This document shows positions 18,432-28,771 of a stretch of DNA of 64,000 nucleotides, piece after piece. Under the pieces are notes generated by a model, which saw only the letters and a list, made by a program, of their open reading frames with translations, did not search any database and was not told where the DNA came from. The stretch is from the NCBI GenBank assembly GCA_037446395.1, contig JBBIIP010000007.1, positions 1 through 64,000 on the forward strand, read 5' to 3'. This stretch comes from JAAYJT01 sp037446395. Lineage in GTDB: Bacteria; Bacteroidota; Bacteroidia; Bacteroidales; JAAYJT01. How positions within the stretch are numbered: position 1 is the stretch's first letter; every line of letters begins with the position of its first letter. The position numbers were made by a program, and so were the translations under genes.

Positions 18432-19334
18432 ATGAGGTTTTTTCTAATTCTGACAATCATCATTGCTTCTTTCACCCTTCGATCGCAGGAGTTTATGATT
18501 TCAGTGTCGGTGAATGCCCAACAACTCGAAGGCACCGATATACAGATTTTCCAAAACCTTCAAAGCTCGATCAATGAGTTTATGAACTCAACAAACTGGA
18601 CAAACTATAGTTTTAAACCTCAGGAACGCATCGAAGGCACCATCATGATCAACCTGACCGACAGGTTGGGCAGCGATGAATATAAAGGCAATATGAATAT
18701 TATTCTTCGCAGGCCTATTTATAGAACAAGCTACCACAGCGTTCTCCTGAATCATGTAGATCGGGACTTTCATATTAGATATGTTGACCAACAACCCCTC
18801 GATTATTCTGATGGAACATTTACATCAAACCTAACCTCCATGATGGCATTTTATGCCAACGTATTTCTTGGATTGGATGCCGATTCGTATTCGAAATTCG
18901 GAGGGACTCCCTATTTCGAAAAAGCCATGGCTATTGTAAGTACAGCACAAAATGCAATTGAAAAAGGTTGGAAAGCATATGAGAGCCAAAGAAACCGTTA
19001 CTGGTTGATGGAAAATATTCTAAACGGTGCCTACAGGCCCCTTCGCGAGTTTTCTTACCTCTATCATCGGAGAGGAATGGATGTGATGACAGAAAACATG
19101 GAACTGGGACGGCTTGCGGTTACTGAAAGTATTGAAATGCTGCAGAGGGCCAATCGTCAAAGGCCGGGATTATTTCTACTGCAACTTATTTTAGAAACAA
19201 AGAGGGAGGAAATAGTTAATATCTACTCTCGCGCAAATGACATGGATAAACCAAGAATAGTAAATATTCTTAAAGAAATTGATCCGGCCAACTCATCCAC
19301 CTATCAACGGATCATGGCTCCTCAAAACCTCTGA
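18432..19334 (+). CDS. DUF4835 / PorD-family T9SS-associated protein
   Basis: A 300-aa exported protein of the DUF4835 family, often annotated as type IX secretion system protein PorD. The N-terminal signal is FLILTIIIASFTLRSQ. Characteristic segments are EGTIMINLTDRLGSDEYKG, YHSVLLNHVDRDFHIRY, MMAFYANVFLGLDADSYSKFGG and NRYWLMENILNGAYRPLREFSYLYHR. The position between coaBC and recN is the usual one for this family. A direct role in T9SS is family knowledge; the name PorD is given with moderate certainty. Confidence 0.82.
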   Translation: MRFFLILTIIIASFTLRSQEFMISVSVNAQQLEGTDIQIFQNLQSSINEFMNSTNWTNYSFKPQERIEGTIMINLTDRLGSDEYKGNMNIILRRPIYRTSYHSVLLNHVDRDFHIRYVDQQPLDYSDGTFTSNLTSMMAFYANVFLGLDADSYSKFGGTPYFEKAMAIVSTAQNAIEKGWKAYESQRNRYWLMENILNGAYRPLREFSYLYHRRGMDVMTENMELGRLAVTESIEMLQRANRQRPGLFLLQLILETKREEIVNIYSRANDMDKPRIVNILKEIDPANSSTYQRIMAPQNL

Positions 19335-19391
19335 GCATCGATATGCATAAGATTTTTTGTTATTTTAGCCGTTGGCATAAAACTGTATAAT

Positions 19392-21044
19392 ATGCTTCAA
19401 CAGCTTAAAATCGAAAATTATGCACTTATTCGCCAACTCGAAATTTCTGTTGGAAATGGATTTACAGTTATCACCGGAGAAACCGGGGCCGGAAAATCTA
19501 TAATCTTAGGAGCACTCTCCTTGATTCTTGGTCAGCGTGCCGATAGCCAAACATTGTTCGAACCCAATAAAAAGTGTGTCATTCAAGGAACATTCGAAGT
19601 AAAGGGATATGATCTGCAGTCATTCTTCGAGCAAAATGACCTTGACTACGACGATCGCGTGTTTATTCATCGCGAAATTTTACCCAATGGAAAATCCAGG
19701 GCTTTTATAAACGAAACACCTGTTTCCCTGCAGATACTCAAAGAATTGGGCATATGCCTGGTTGACATACACTCACAAAATTCAGCAGACTCCCTAAATA
19801 ATCATGCCTATCATCGTGAAATACTTGATGACTATGCAGGCATGAGGCCAAATATTACTATCTACCAGAATGAATATCAGAAGCTTACAGAGCATGAATT
19901 TCAACTCCAGCAATTGCGCCTGGCTGATTTACAAGCAAAACAAGATCAGGATTACTACCAATTTCTTTTTGATGAACTTAAAAATGCTTCCTTGATCGAA
20001 GGTGAGCAGGAAGAGCTTGAAGAAGAACTTCAACTTCAGACACATGCCGAGGAAATTAAATCAGCAATATTTTCCGCATTAAATTCGATAACTGATGATG
20101 CAGGTTTAAACGATAAGCTCACCGAAATTCTGTCAACAATGCGTAGGTTGGCAAAGTTCCACGCTTCTTTTGAATCGTTTTGCAATCGATTTGACAACAT
20201 GCTCATTGAGTTGAAAGACATTCATCTCGACCTTGAGCGGATTGATCAAACCATCGTGTATGATTCAGACCGAATCGCTCTGATAAACGACCGGTTGAAT
20301 CTCATTTACAGCCTGCAACAAAAGCATCGTGTGAATGACATAGCTCAACTACTTGAAAAACAAAATGGATTTGCTGATAAACTTGATAAAATTACCACCC
20401 TTGCCGACAAAATAGAATCAGCGGAAAAACAACTAGATTTTCAGCGAGAAAATGTTTATTCCTTAGCCAGAGAACTTTCGATCAGAAGGCAGAATGCAGT
20501 TAAACCTTTTTCAACGGATCTGCTTCAACTTATCAAACAACTCGGTATGCCCGATGCAACCCTGAAAGTGGAGATAACTGCAAGCGAAAGGATTTCAAAA
20601 TTTGGCATTGATGAGGTTAAAATATTGTTCAATGCCAACAGGGGAGGGGCACTCAAAGAAATTTCCCAAATAGCTTCAGGAGGAGAGCTCTCTCGTGTCA
20701 TGTTATCACTCAAACACCTACTGGCTGCCCACAAAAACTTGCCTACCATGATCTTTGATGAAATCGACAGTGGAATTTCAGGCGAAATAGCTGGCAAAAT
20801 GGGAAAAATGATGCAGAAAATGGCTCAAACAATGCAAATCATTACCATCACACACCTTCCTCAGATTGCAGCTAAGGCGGATGCACATTTTCTTGTATAT
20901 AAATCCGATAATGATCATCTGATGCAATCAGAAGTTCGCCTGCTCAATATGGATGAAAGAATATTTGAAATCGCCAAACTGCTGAGCGATGAAAAGGTAA
21001 CGGAATCTGGGATAAGTGCGGCCAAAGAATTAATTGCCAACTAA
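19392..21044 (+). CDS. recN: DNA repair ATPase RecN
   Basis: RecN is an SMC-like ATPase acting in double-strand break repair. Walker A is G29 to S36 (GETGAGKS). The central region is helical and charged, as expected for the coiled-coil arm (about 150-370). The ABC signature (IASGGELSRVMLSLKHLL) and Walker B (PTMIFDEIDSGISGE) are in the last third, followed by the H-loop ITHLPQIAAKAD. The 550-aa length is normal. It follows porD by 57 bp. Confidence 0.96.
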   Translation: MLQQLKIENYALIRQLEISVGNGFTVITGETGAGKSIILGALSLILGQRADSQTLFEPNKKCVIQGTFEVKGYDLQSFFEQNDLDYDDRVFIHREILPNGKSRAFINETPVSLQILKELGICLVDIHSQNSADSLNNHAYHREILDDYAGMRPNITIYQNEYQKLTEHEFQLQQLRLADLQAKQDQDYYQFLFDELKNASLIEGEQEELEEELQLQTHAEEIKSAIFSALNSITDDAGLNDKLTEILSTMRRLAKFHASFESFCNRFDNMLIELKDIHLDLERIDQTIVYDSDRIALINDRLNLIYSLQQKHRVNDIAQLLEKQNGFADKLDKITTLADKIESAEKQLDFQRENVYSLARELSIRRQNAVKPFSTDLLQLIKQLGMPDATLKVEITASERISKFGIDEVKILFNANRGGALKEISQIASGGELSRVMLSLKHLLAAHKNLPTMIFDEIDSGISGEIAGKMGKMMQKMAQTMQIITITHLPQIAAKADAHFLVYKSDNDHLMQSEVRLLNMDERIFEIAKLLSDEKVTESGISAAKELIAN

Positions 21045-21130
21045 ATATGTAGTGATCTGCATATGTAAAAAAATAATCGTAATTTTACCATTTCAATTTT
21101 ACCAACAGCAGAGCCTTAACTCGAAATAAT

Positions 21131-22009
21131 ATGGCATATAACTTATTGGCAGGTAAGAAAGGTTTGATCTTTGGTGCACTTAACGAAAACTCAATTGCCT
21201 GGAAAGTAGCCCAACGAGCCCATGAAGAAGGGGCTGAAATTGCCCTCACAAACACTCCTTTGGCAATCAGAATGGGCACCATTCATCTTCTGGCGGCAAA
21301 AACCAAAAGCATAGTCATTCCTGCTGACGCGACAAGTGTTGGCGAACTTACCAACCTTTTCGTCAAAACAATGGAACATTTCAACGGAAAGATTGACTTT
21401 GTGCTGCATTCTATCGGCATGTCGCCAAATGTTAGGAAGAAAGTTCCTTATGATCAGATCAGTTATGAGAATTTTCTAAAAACAATGGATATCTCAGCCA
21501 TCTCTTTTCATAAAATGATCCAAACGGCAAAAAAGCTTGATGCCATTAATGAATGGGGGAGCATAGTCGCTCTATCCTATATTGCAGCCCAGCGCACCCT
21601 GTTCGAATACAACGATATGGCAGATGCCAAGGCTGCAATGGAATCCATTGCCCGCAGTTTTGGGTATATATACGGAAGAGAAAAAAAAATCAGAATTAAT
21701 ACCATATCCCAATCGCCAACGCCAACCACTGCAGGTCTCGGCGTAAAAGGCTTTAGCGGTCTGATGGATTTCACGGAGCGGATGTCTCCATTGGGTAATG
21801 CTACTGGCGATGAATGCGCCGCTTATTGTGTAACTCTTTTTTCCGACCTAAGCCGAAAGGTGACCATGCAAAACCTTTATCACGATGGTGGTTTTAGCAG
21901 TATGGGAATGAGTGCCCGTGCCATGCAAATGTATAACAAAAGCCTTGAATGCAAGGATTGCCAGGGGAATCCAGACCCTGATTCTGTTGGGCTCACAATG
22001 CCTGAATGA
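21131..22009 (+). CDS. fabI: Enoyl-[acyl-carrier-protein] reductase (NADH)
   Basis: FabI reduces trans-2-enoyl-ACP in the last step of fatty-acid elongation. It is a short-chain dehydrogenase-type fold with a divergent N-terminal cofactor loop (GKKGLIFGALNENSIAWKVA) and the FabI catalytic pair Y-x6-K (EYNDMADAKAAME). HSIGMSPN is the cofactor-side strand. The 292-aa length is slightly longer than E. coli FabI and common in Bacteroidota. It is 86 bp downstream of recN and 39 bp upstream of etfB. Confidence 0.93.
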   Translation: MAYNLLAGKKGLIFGALNENSIAWKVAQRAHEEGAEIALTNTPLAIRMGTIHLLAAKTKSIVIPADATSVGELTNLFVKTMEHFNGKIDFVLHSIGMSPNVRKKVPYDQISYENFLKTMDISAISFHKMIQTAKKLDAINEWGSIVALSYIAAQRTLFEYNDMADAKAAMESIARSFGYIYGREKKIRINTISQSPTPTTAGLGVKGFSGLMDFTERMSPLGNATGDECAAYCVTLFSDLSRKVTMQNLYHDGGFSSMGMSARAMQMYNKSLECKDCQGNPDPDSVGLTMPE

Positions 22010-22048
22010 TAAATAATTATACTCACACACCAATATACGATATCAAGT

Positions 22049-22918
22049 ATGAGTTTCAGAATAATATGTCTTGCCAAACAAGTGCCGGATACGCGCAATG
22101 TCGGCAAAGATGCCATGAAAGCCGACGGTACTGTCAACCGCTCTGCTCTGCCCGCCATTTTTAACCCTGAAGATTTGAATGCACTTGAGCTTGCGTTGAA
22201 AATGAAGGAAATGTTGAGCAATGCAGAAGTGATTCTTCTTACTATGGGCCCGCCCAGGGCTGCAGAGATCATTCGTGAAGCCTTATACCGGGGTGTTGAC
22301 CGCGGAATATTGCTAACCGACCGCAAATTCGCGGGTAGCGACACACTCGCCACAAGTTATGCTCTCTCGCTGGCAATTAAGAAGTTATCCCCATTTCATG
22401 TGGTCATCGGTGGCAGGCAAGCAATTGACGGAGACACTGCCCAGGTGGGACCACAAACCGCCGAGAAACTTGATTTGCCCCAGGTAACCTATGTCGAGGA
22501 AATACTTTCCTTGTCCCATCATGAAATTATACTGCGGCGTAGGCTGGAACGTGGTGTCGAAATTGTAAAAGCTCCTGTACCACTTGCAATTACTGTACAT
22601 GGCTCAGCCCCCGCCTGTCGGCCCAGAGTAGGGAAGAGGCTCATGCAATATAAACATGCCAGAACTGTTACAGAATTGCAGAATGAAATACGGGATTATA
22701 CGGAGCTGTACCAAAGTCGGCCCTACCTGCAGATAGAGGAATGGAGCGTTGAAGACATTCAGGCCGAAAACCAATACCTGGGCTTATCTGGAAGCCCTAC
22801 CAAGGTGAAAAAAATCGAGAATGTTGTGTTGCAACATAAAGAATCGAGGTTAATTAAAAGCGATACAGAACTCGAAGCACTTGTTAGGGAATTATTGGAT
22901 ACACATATCATAGGATAA
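22049..22918 (+). CDS. etfB: Electron transfer flavoprotein beta subunit
   Basis: EtfB forms a heterodimer with EtfA and carries electrons from acyl-CoA dehydrogenases to the quinone pool, or in anaerobes to ferredoxin-linked partners. Family motifs include CLAKQVPDTRNVG, NPEDLNALELAL, VILLTMGPP and VIGGRQAIDGDTAQVGPQTAEKL. The nucleotide-binding region around GVDRGILLTDRKFAGSDTLATSYAL is intact. It sits 4 bp before etfA. Confidence 0.95.
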   Translation: MSFRIICLAKQVPDTRNVGKDAMKADGTVNRSALPAIFNPEDLNALELALKMKEMLSNAEVILLTMGPPRAAEIIREALYRGVDRGILLTDRKFAGSDTLATSYALSLAIKKLSPFHVVIGGRQAIDGDTAQVGPQTAEKLDLPQVTYVEEILSLSHHEIILRRRLERGVEIVKAPVPLAITVHGSAPACRPRVGKRLMQYKHARTVTELQNEIRDYTELYQSRPYLQIEEWSVEDIQAENQYLGLSGSPTKVKKIENVVLQHKESRLIKSDTELEALVRELLDTHIIG

Positions 22919-22931
22919 TCTATTGAAAATC

Positions 22932-23969
22932 ATGCAGAAGAAAAAAAATAGTGTCGTTGTCTATTGCGAAATTTCTGATGATGGAATAATCGCCGACGTT
23001 AGCCTTGAGCTTCTTTCAAAAGGAAAAAAATTGGCAAACGCATTGCAAACCAGCCTCGAGGCATTGCTCATCGGCAATGAATCGGCCGAAGGGCTGGTGT
23101 CGCAATTATTTCCCTTTGGGGTTGATGTTGTACACCTCGCTAATGACAATAAATTGTTTCCTTACCAAACCCTGCCGCATGCGAGCATCGTGAAACATGT
23201 TTTTAAGAGCATACAACCTGAAATAGCACTTTTCGGAGCCACTCCTATTGGCCGTGATCTTGCACCCAGAATTGCATCAGCGCTCAAATGCGGCTTGACT
23301 GCCGATTGCACAAGCCTTGAAATTGGTAACCATATTGAAAACAAAACCCAAATAGAATACAAGAACCTGCTCTATCAGATCAGGCCTGCCTTTGGTGGAA
23401 ATATAATTGCAACCATTATCAACCCCGAAACACGGCCACAAATGGCAACAGTGAGAGAAGGGGTAATGAAGAAAGAAATCTACTCTGAGAAATATATAGG
23501 CAATATTAACAAACTCGATACTTCTGCTATTCTTTCGGACAGAGATTTTGTGGTTCATATCTTGGAACGTCACCTTGAAAAAAGCAAAATAAACATCAAA
23601 GGGGCTCAAATCATCATTGCCGGAGGATATGGTGTAGGCTCGAAAGAAAATTTTAACCTGCTTTTTGAGTTTGCCCAAGTGATTGGCGCCGAAGTTGGCG
23701 CTTCGCGTGCAGCCGTAGACGCAGGCTATGCCGACCACGAAAGGCAAATAGGGCAAACCGGCATAACAGTTCGGCCAAAGCTTTATATTGCCTGCGGAAT
23801 ATCCGGTGCTGTGCAGCACCGGGCTGGTATGGACCAATCGGCTCAGATAATTTCAATCAATACCGATCCACATGCACCTATTAATGCAATTGCCGATTAT
23901 GTAATAGACGGCGATGTGGCTGAGGTCATTCCAAAAATGATCAAATACTATCGGGAAAATTCAAAGTGA
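22932..23969 (+). CDS. etfA: Electron transfer flavoprotein alpha subunit
   Basis: EtfA binds the FAD of the ETF heterodimer. The C-terminal FAD domain is clear: IIAGGYGVGSKENF, GAEVGASRAAVDAG, QIGQTGITVRPKLYIACGISGAVQH and INTDPHAPI. ATG at 22932 is chosen; an in-frame TTG at 22923 adds three codons and would leave 4 bp from etfB. It is followed by an acyl-CoA dehydrogenase, making a compact fatty-acid oxidation electron-transfer unit. Confidence 0.95.
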   Translation: MQKKKNSVVVYCEISDDGIIADVSLELLSKGKKLANALQTSLEALLIGNESAEGLVSQLFPFGVDVVHLANDNKLFPYQTLPHASIVKHVFKSIQPEIALFGATPIGRDLAPRIASALKCGLTADCTSLEIGNHIENKTQIEYKNLLYQIRPAFGGNIIATIINPETRPQMATVREGVMKKEIYSEKYIGNINKLDTSAILSDRDFVVHILERHLEKSKINIKGAQIIIAGGYGVGSKENFNLLFEFAQVIGAEVGASRAAVDAGYADHERQIGQTGITVRPKLYIACGISGAVQHRAGMDQSAQIISINTDPHAPINAIADYVIDGDVAEVIPKMIKYYRENSK

Positions 23970-23999
23970 GATTCTTCAAACCAACAACTTTTTAAGAAA

Positions 24000-25700
24000 A
24001 TGGCAAATCTTTATACTGATAACGAACAACTGCGTTTTCACCTCACGCATCCGCTCATGGAGAAAATTGTTCGCCTAAGAGAGAATAATTATAGTGAAAA
24101 GGATAAATATGAATTTGCCCCGTTAGATTTCGAAGATGCAATAGATAGCTACGACAAAGTGCTTGAGATCATAGGCGAAATCTCCGGTGAAATCATTCTG
24201 CCCAATGCAGAAAGTATTGACCAAAGTGGCCCTCAGCTGAGAAACAATGAAGTAGTCTATGCACAAGGCACACAACAAAACCACGATGTGTTGGTCAAAG
24301 CTGGCCTGGTAGGTTTATCGCTTCCGAGGAGGTTTGGTGGAATGAACTTCCCGATTGTTCCATACGTGATTTCGGCCGAAATAGTGTCGCGTGCTGATGC
24401 CGGATTTGCCAATATCTGGGGATTGCAAGATTGCGCCGAAACTATACATGAGTTTGCCTCTGAGGAGCTAAAAAACGAATTCCTTCCCCGATTCAATAAA
24501 GGGGCCACAGCTGCCATGGTACTCACTGAACCAGATGCCGGAAGCGATTTGCAGGCAGTTCAATTAAAAGCAACATTCGATCCTCAAAAAAATCAATGGA
24601 TGCTTAACGGGGTGAAAAGATTCATCACAAATGGCGATGCTGACATTTGCCTGGTACTTGCCCGGAGCGAACCCAACACAAGCGACGCTCGTGGCCTTTC
24701 CTTATTTGTCTATGAAAGGGGTGATAAAAGCGTAACTATACGCCGAATCGAAAACAAGCTGGGAATCAAAGGATCACCTACCTGTGAAATGGTTTTTAAT
24801 AATTCTCCGGCCAGGCTTATCGGAGACACACGCATGGGGCTAATCAAATACGTAATGTCCCTTATGAACTCCGCCCGGCTCGGCGTTGGCGCACAATCCC
24901 TTGGAATTGCAGAAGCAGCCTTAAGAGAGGCGCTAAAATATGCCCGTGAACGTGAGCAATTTGGCAAAGCGATCATGCATTATCCTGCCATTTATGAGAT
25001 GCTGACCAATATGCGGATTAAGATTGATGCAGCCAGGGCATTGCTCTACGAAACAGCAAGATTTGTTGATGTGTACAAGGCATATACATCGGTTTCAGAA
25101 GAGCGCAAACTCGATGCAGATGAACGTGGAGAGTTGAAGTATTTTCAGCGAAATGCTGATGTTTTAACGCCCTTGGTAAAGCTGTTTGCCAGCGAATATT
25201 GTAATCAGATTGCCTATGATGCAATTCAGATTCATGGCGGAACAGGCTTTATGAAAGATTTTCCTGTCGAAAGATTGTATCGTGATGCACGCATCACTAC
25301 GATATATGAAGGCACTTCACAGCTTCAGGTTGTGGCAGCCATCCGGGGGGTTGGAAATGGGGCTTTTCTCAAACTAATGCAGGAATATCATGCAAGGACA
25401 GTCAGGCCTGAATTGGAGTATCTGAAGAAAATCCTACTGAAAATGTCTGAGCAATATGCAAAAACTGTCGAAAAAGTGACCGATCATAGCGACAGCGAAT
25501 TTCTTGATTTTCATTCGCGCCGCCTGGTCGAAATGGCGGGCAACACCATCATGGGATACCTACTCTTACTCGATGCCGAACGAAATAAGGAATTTACAAA
25601 ATCAGCCGAATTGTTTATCCGTAAAGCCCGGGCTGAAAATGTGTCGGCAGTGAGTTTAATCAATAACACCGAGCCAAAAGACCTTGGGATGTATAAATAA
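24000..25700 (+). CDS. Acyl-CoA dehydrogenase (long form)
   Basis: An FAD-dependent acyl-CoA dehydrogenase of 566 aa, longer than the classical ~380-aa enzymes because of a C-terminal helical extension after about residue 445. Motifs are AMVLTEPDAGSDLQAVQLKA (FAD contact), VKRFITNGDADICLVLAR, AREREQFGKAI, and IQIHGGTGFMKDFPVERLYRDARITTIYEGTSQLQV, whose Glu is the likely catalytic base. It is encoded 30 bp after etfA, so reduced FAD is presumably reoxidised by that ETF. Chain-length preference is not predictable. Confidence 0.93.
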   Translation: MANLYTDNEQLRFHLTHPLMEKIVRLRENNYSEKDKYEFAPLDFEDAIDSYDKVLEIIGEISGEIILPNAESIDQSGPQLRNNEVVYAQGTQQNHDVLVKAGLVGLSLPRRFGGMNFPIVPYVISAEIVSRADAGFANIWGLQDCAETIHEFASEELKNEFLPRFNKGATAAMVLTEPDAGSDLQAVQLKATFDPQKNQWMLNGVKRFITNGDADICLVLARSEPNTSDARGLSLFVYERGDKSVTIRRIENKLGIKGSPTCEMVFNNSPARLIGDTRMGLIKYVMSLMNSARLGVGAQSLGIAEAALREALKYAREREQFGKAIMHYPAIYEMLTNMRIKIDAARALLYETARFVDVYKAYTSVSEERKLDADERGELKYFQRNADVLTPLVKLFASEYCNQIAYDAIQIHGGTGFMKDFPVERLYRDARITTIYEGTSQLQVVAAIRGVGNGAFLKLMQEYHARTVRPELEYLKKILLKMSEQYAKTVEKVTDHSDSEFLDFHSRRLVEMAGNTIMGYLLLLDAERNKEFTKSAELFIRKARAENVSAVSLINNTEPKDLGMYK

Positions 25701-25760
25701 GCTCCGGCCGACAACTGGCTCAGGTCAATACTGGAAAATCAAATGGATATGCAGAGAAGG

Positions 25761-28301
25761 CTAAGTTCCTTCCACAATTTTGGAGGTGTGCTCAATTAAC
25801 AACTTATCATTATCCGGAAGGCAGTCAATCTTGATTGTGTCACCATGCTTTAGCTTTGACGAAATGATTGCCTCGGCCAGTTCATCTTCAATATATTTCT
25901 GAATCGCCCTTTTAAGTGGCCTTGCGCCGAATTGACTATCCCAGCCCTTTTCCACAATAAAATCTTTTGCCTGATCCGTAATCTGCAACGAATAGCCCAT
26001 GTCTGAAATTCGTTTGTAAAGCTGGGAAAGCTCAAGGTCAATAATTTTATGAATTGAATCCCGCTCGAGGGGATCAAAAATTATAATGTCATCAATCCGA
26101 TTGATAAACTCTGGTGCAAAAGTTTTTTTGAGCGCACTTTCGATAATGCTGCGAGAGTAGTCCGAACTGGATTCCTTGCGTGCACTGGTTGAAAAGCCAA
26201 CACCCTGGCCAAAATCCTTCAGTTGACGAGACCCAATGTTTGAAGTCATGATGATGATTGAATTCTTAAAATCAACCCTGCGGCCTAAACTATCCGTAAG
26301 TTGACCGTCATCAAGCACTTGCAACAAAAGATGGAAAATATCAGGGTGTGCTTTTTCGATTTCATCAAGCAGCACAATGCTGTATGGTTTGCGCCTGACT
26401 TTCTCGGTAAGCTGACCGCCTTCCTCATAGCCTACATACCCGGGAGGGGCTCCCACCAACCTGGAAACTGCAAACTTTTCCATGTATTCGCTCATATCTA
26501 TGCGGATCAGAGCGTCGGTTGAATCGAAAAGATATTGGGCCAAGACTTTGGCAAGATGAGTTTTTCCTACACCCGTCGGGCCAAGAAAAATGAAAGTTCC
26601 AATCGGTTTGTTCGGATCTTTCAACCCGGCACGATTGCGGCGAATTGCTTTCACTACTTTTTTAATGGCTTCGTGTTGGCCAATGATCGAATGTTCAAGT
26701 TCAACATCCATATTTACAAGTCGATCGCTCTCGTTTTGAGCAATTCTCTGGACAGGAATGCCTGTCATCATGGCAACAACCTCAGCCACATTGTCTTCCG
26801 TAACAATTTCACGGTTTATTTTTGATTCTTCCTCCCACTTTCGTTTCGAGGTTTCAAGATCATGCAAAAGCCGTCGTTCCATATCGCGGTGTTTTGCCGC
26901 TTCTTCAAACTTTTGACTCGAAATGGCTTTTGTCTTTTTGAGTCTGACCTCTTCGATTTGTGCCTCGATAAACAATATCTCTTCAGGAACTTTAATATTT
27001 TTGATGTGCACCCGCGATCCTGCCTCATCAAGGGCGTCAATCGCCTTATCAGGCAAATAGCGATCGCTAATGTATCGCTGGGTCAGGCTCACACATGCCT
27101 GCAAAGCTGCATGATCATAGGACACCATGTGATGATCTTCATACTTCTCTTTAATGTTGACCAAAATTTCAAGCGTTTCTTCCGGTGTGGTCGGATCAAC
27201 CATGATTTTTTGAAACCTGCGTTCCAGCGCACCATCTTTTTCAATATATTGCCGGTATTCGTCGAGTGTGGTTGCTCCGATGCACTGAATTTCGCCACGA
27301 GCCAAAGCAGGCTTAAACATATTTGATGCATCGAGCGAACCGGTTGCATTACCTGCGCCCACAATGGTGTGGATCTCATCAATAAAAATAATGATGTCGC
27401 GGTTTTTCTCCAATTCACTTAATACCGCTTTCATCCGCTCCTCAAACTGACCACGATATTTTGTTCCGGCTACCAATGAGGCAAGGTCCAACGTAAACAC
27501 CCGCTTGTTGAAGAGGGCACGAGAAACCTTGCGGCTGACAATACGTAAAGCAAGTCCTTCAGCAATGGCAGATTTACCAACCCCAGGCTCTCCGATTAAA
27601 ACAGGATTGTTCTTTTTTCTCCTGCTCAGAATTTGGGCAATCCGTTCTAGTTCCTTCTCTCTTCCCACGATCGGATCGAGGCGGCCTTCTTCTGCTGCTT
27701 TTGTAAGATCGCGGCCAAAATTATCCAAAACCGGAGTTTTTGATTTTGAGTCTGCCATCTTCTTAACACCTCCACCGAATTCTTTGCTCTCTTCCGGATC
27801 TTCTTCAGAAGCACCACCGGGATACTCTGCCCTGATATCATTCGAAGTCTCACGCGATTCACCGGCAAGCATATTCTTGAGCTCGGCTTTCACCGAATTG
27901 TAGTCAATATCGTATTGGCTGATGCTTCTTGTAACAAGGTTGTCTTCGTCCTTAAGGATGGCGAGTAAAAGATGCTCTGTCCCGATGAGCTCACTCTTGA
28001 ATAATTTGGCCTCCAGGTAGGTTATCTTTAGGGCGCGTTCTGCTTGTTTTACCAGAGGGATATTTTCTGCATTCTTAATTTTAGTCGTATTTGATGCTAC
28101 TGAAACTTCAACCTTTTTGCGCAACTCGGCAATATTAACACCTAAGTATTGCAATATTTGAATGGCTTTTCCCTCTCCATCGCGGATCATCCCCAGCAGC
28201 AAGTGCTCAACACCGATGTAATCATTACCCAATCGTAATGCTTCCTCACGGCTATATGACAAAACGTCTTTTACTCTTTGCGAAAACTTGGCTTCCATCA
28301 T
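25761..28301 (-). CDS. clpC: ATP-dependent Clp protease ATP-binding subunit ClpC
   Basis: An 846-aa HSP100 unfoldase that feeds substrates to ClpP. Order of domains: two Clp_N repeats (residues 1-145, FSQRVKDVLSYSREEALRLG), first AAA+ with Walker A GEPGVGKSA and Walker B IIIFIDEIHT, a middle region with a UVR-type motif (SSQKFEEAAKHRDMERRLLHDLE) typical of ClpC, second AAA+ with GPTGVGKTHLAKVLA and VLLDEIEKAHPDIF, and a C-terminal D2-small domain. Met2 is an equally good start. It is divergent from gyrA across a 470-bp intergenic region. Confidence 0.95.
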   Translation of the reverse strand: MMEAKFSQRVKDVLSYSREEALRLGNDYIGVEHLLLGMIRDGEGKAIQILQYLGVNIAELRKKVEVSVASNTTKIKNAENIPLVKQAERALKITYLEAKLFKSELIGTEHLLLAILKDEDNLVTRSISQYDIDYNSVKAELKNMLAGESRETSNDIRAEYPGGASEEDPEESKEFGGGVKKMADSKSKTPVLDNFGRDLTKAAEEGRLDPIVGREKELERIAQILSRRKKNNPVLIGEPGVGKSAIAEGLALRIVSRKVSRALFNKRVFTLDLASLVAGTKYRGQFEERMKAVLSELEKNRDIIIFIDEIHTIVGAGNATGSLDASNMFKPALARGEIQCIGATTLDEYRQYIEKDGALERRFQKIMVDPTTPEETLEILVNIKEKYEDHHMVSYDHAALQACVSLTQRYISDRYLPDKAIDALDEAGSRVHIKNIKVPEEILFIEAQIEEVRLKKTKAISSQKFEEAAKHRDMERRLLHDLETSKRKWEEESKINREIVTEDNVAEVVAMMTGIPVQRIAQNESDRLVNMDVELEHSIIGQHEAIKKVVKAIRRNRAGLKDPNKPIGTFIFLGPTGVGKTHLAKVLAQYLFDSTDALIRIDMSEYMEKFAVSRLVGAPPGYVGYEEGGQLTEKVRRKPYSIVLLDEIEKAHPDIFHLLLQVLDDGQLTDSLGRRVDFKNSIIIMTSNIGSRQLKDFGQGVGFSTSARKESSSDYSRSIIESALKKTFAPEFINRIDDIIIFDPLERDSIHKIIDLELSQLYKRISDMGYSLQITDQAKDFIVEKGWDSQFGARPLKRAIQKYIEDELAEAIISSKLKHGDTIKIDCLPDNDKLLIEHTSKIVEGT

Positions 28302-28527
28302 GCTGTATAATTAATATAACCCTATCTATCAATTTATTGTATAATCTGTAGTACTGATTTTCAGGTTTCACGTAAGTCTATTCAAAAACAGTGCCGTTTT
28401 AAGTTTTATTGTTGATAAATAGTCATTTAATCAATTTCATTACATATTAACAATAAAACGAATCTGATGTTTTGCATTCGACCAAAACAAGGCAATTTAT
28501 TAATCACTCAATCCATCCACACACTCG

Positions 28528-28557
28528 CAAAGGTAGTTTTGTGATTGGAAAGTTGAA
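28528..28557 (-). promoter_or_regulatory. Candidate clpC promoter
   Basis: The minus strand has TACCTTTG (28535 to 28528), a perfect -7 box, with TTC in place of TTG 19 nt upstream (28557-28555). This would give a leader of about 220 nt before clpC. Confidence 0.4.
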
Positions 28558-28616
28558 AGGCGATATCTCGTTTCTTATCAACATGGGATTGTTGAAAAAC
28601 TTAACCTCAAATTATA

Positions 28617-28647
28617 TTGGCCAAGAAATATAATTTTTATACCTTCG
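28617..28647 (+). promoter_or_regulatory. Candidate gyrA promoter (Bacteroidota type)
   Basis: TTG at 28617-28619, a 20-nt spacer, then TACCTTCG at 28640-28647 (one mismatch to TAnnTTTG). The predicted start near 28651 leaves about 120 nt of leader before gyrA. Confidence 0.5.
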
Positions 28648-28771
28648 TAGACTAATTAAAAAATATGTAGTTATTTGTTATACAGTAGATTACACAGATA
28701 AACAACCCCTCAATTGTCATTTTGTTCTATCTGGGCAGATTATTTTGAAAAAACAGCGGCAAGAATAAATA

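Larger units (their letters stand above)
28302..28771. other. clpC-gyrA divergent intergenic region
   Basis: A 470-bp gene-free and AT-rich spacer between two divergent genes. It holds one good promoter toward gyrA and a fair candidate toward clpC, listed separately. I saw no tRNA, repeat array or convincing terminator in it. Confidence 0.7.

Noticed and set aside
23277..23837. 186-aa open frame on the minus strand
   Set aside because: Antisense to etfA, whose FAD motifs are intact; the long shadow frame is a by-product of codon use.
26862..27326. 154-aa open frame on the plus strand
   Set aside because: Antisense shadow of the clpC AAA+ domains; no start context or family likeness.
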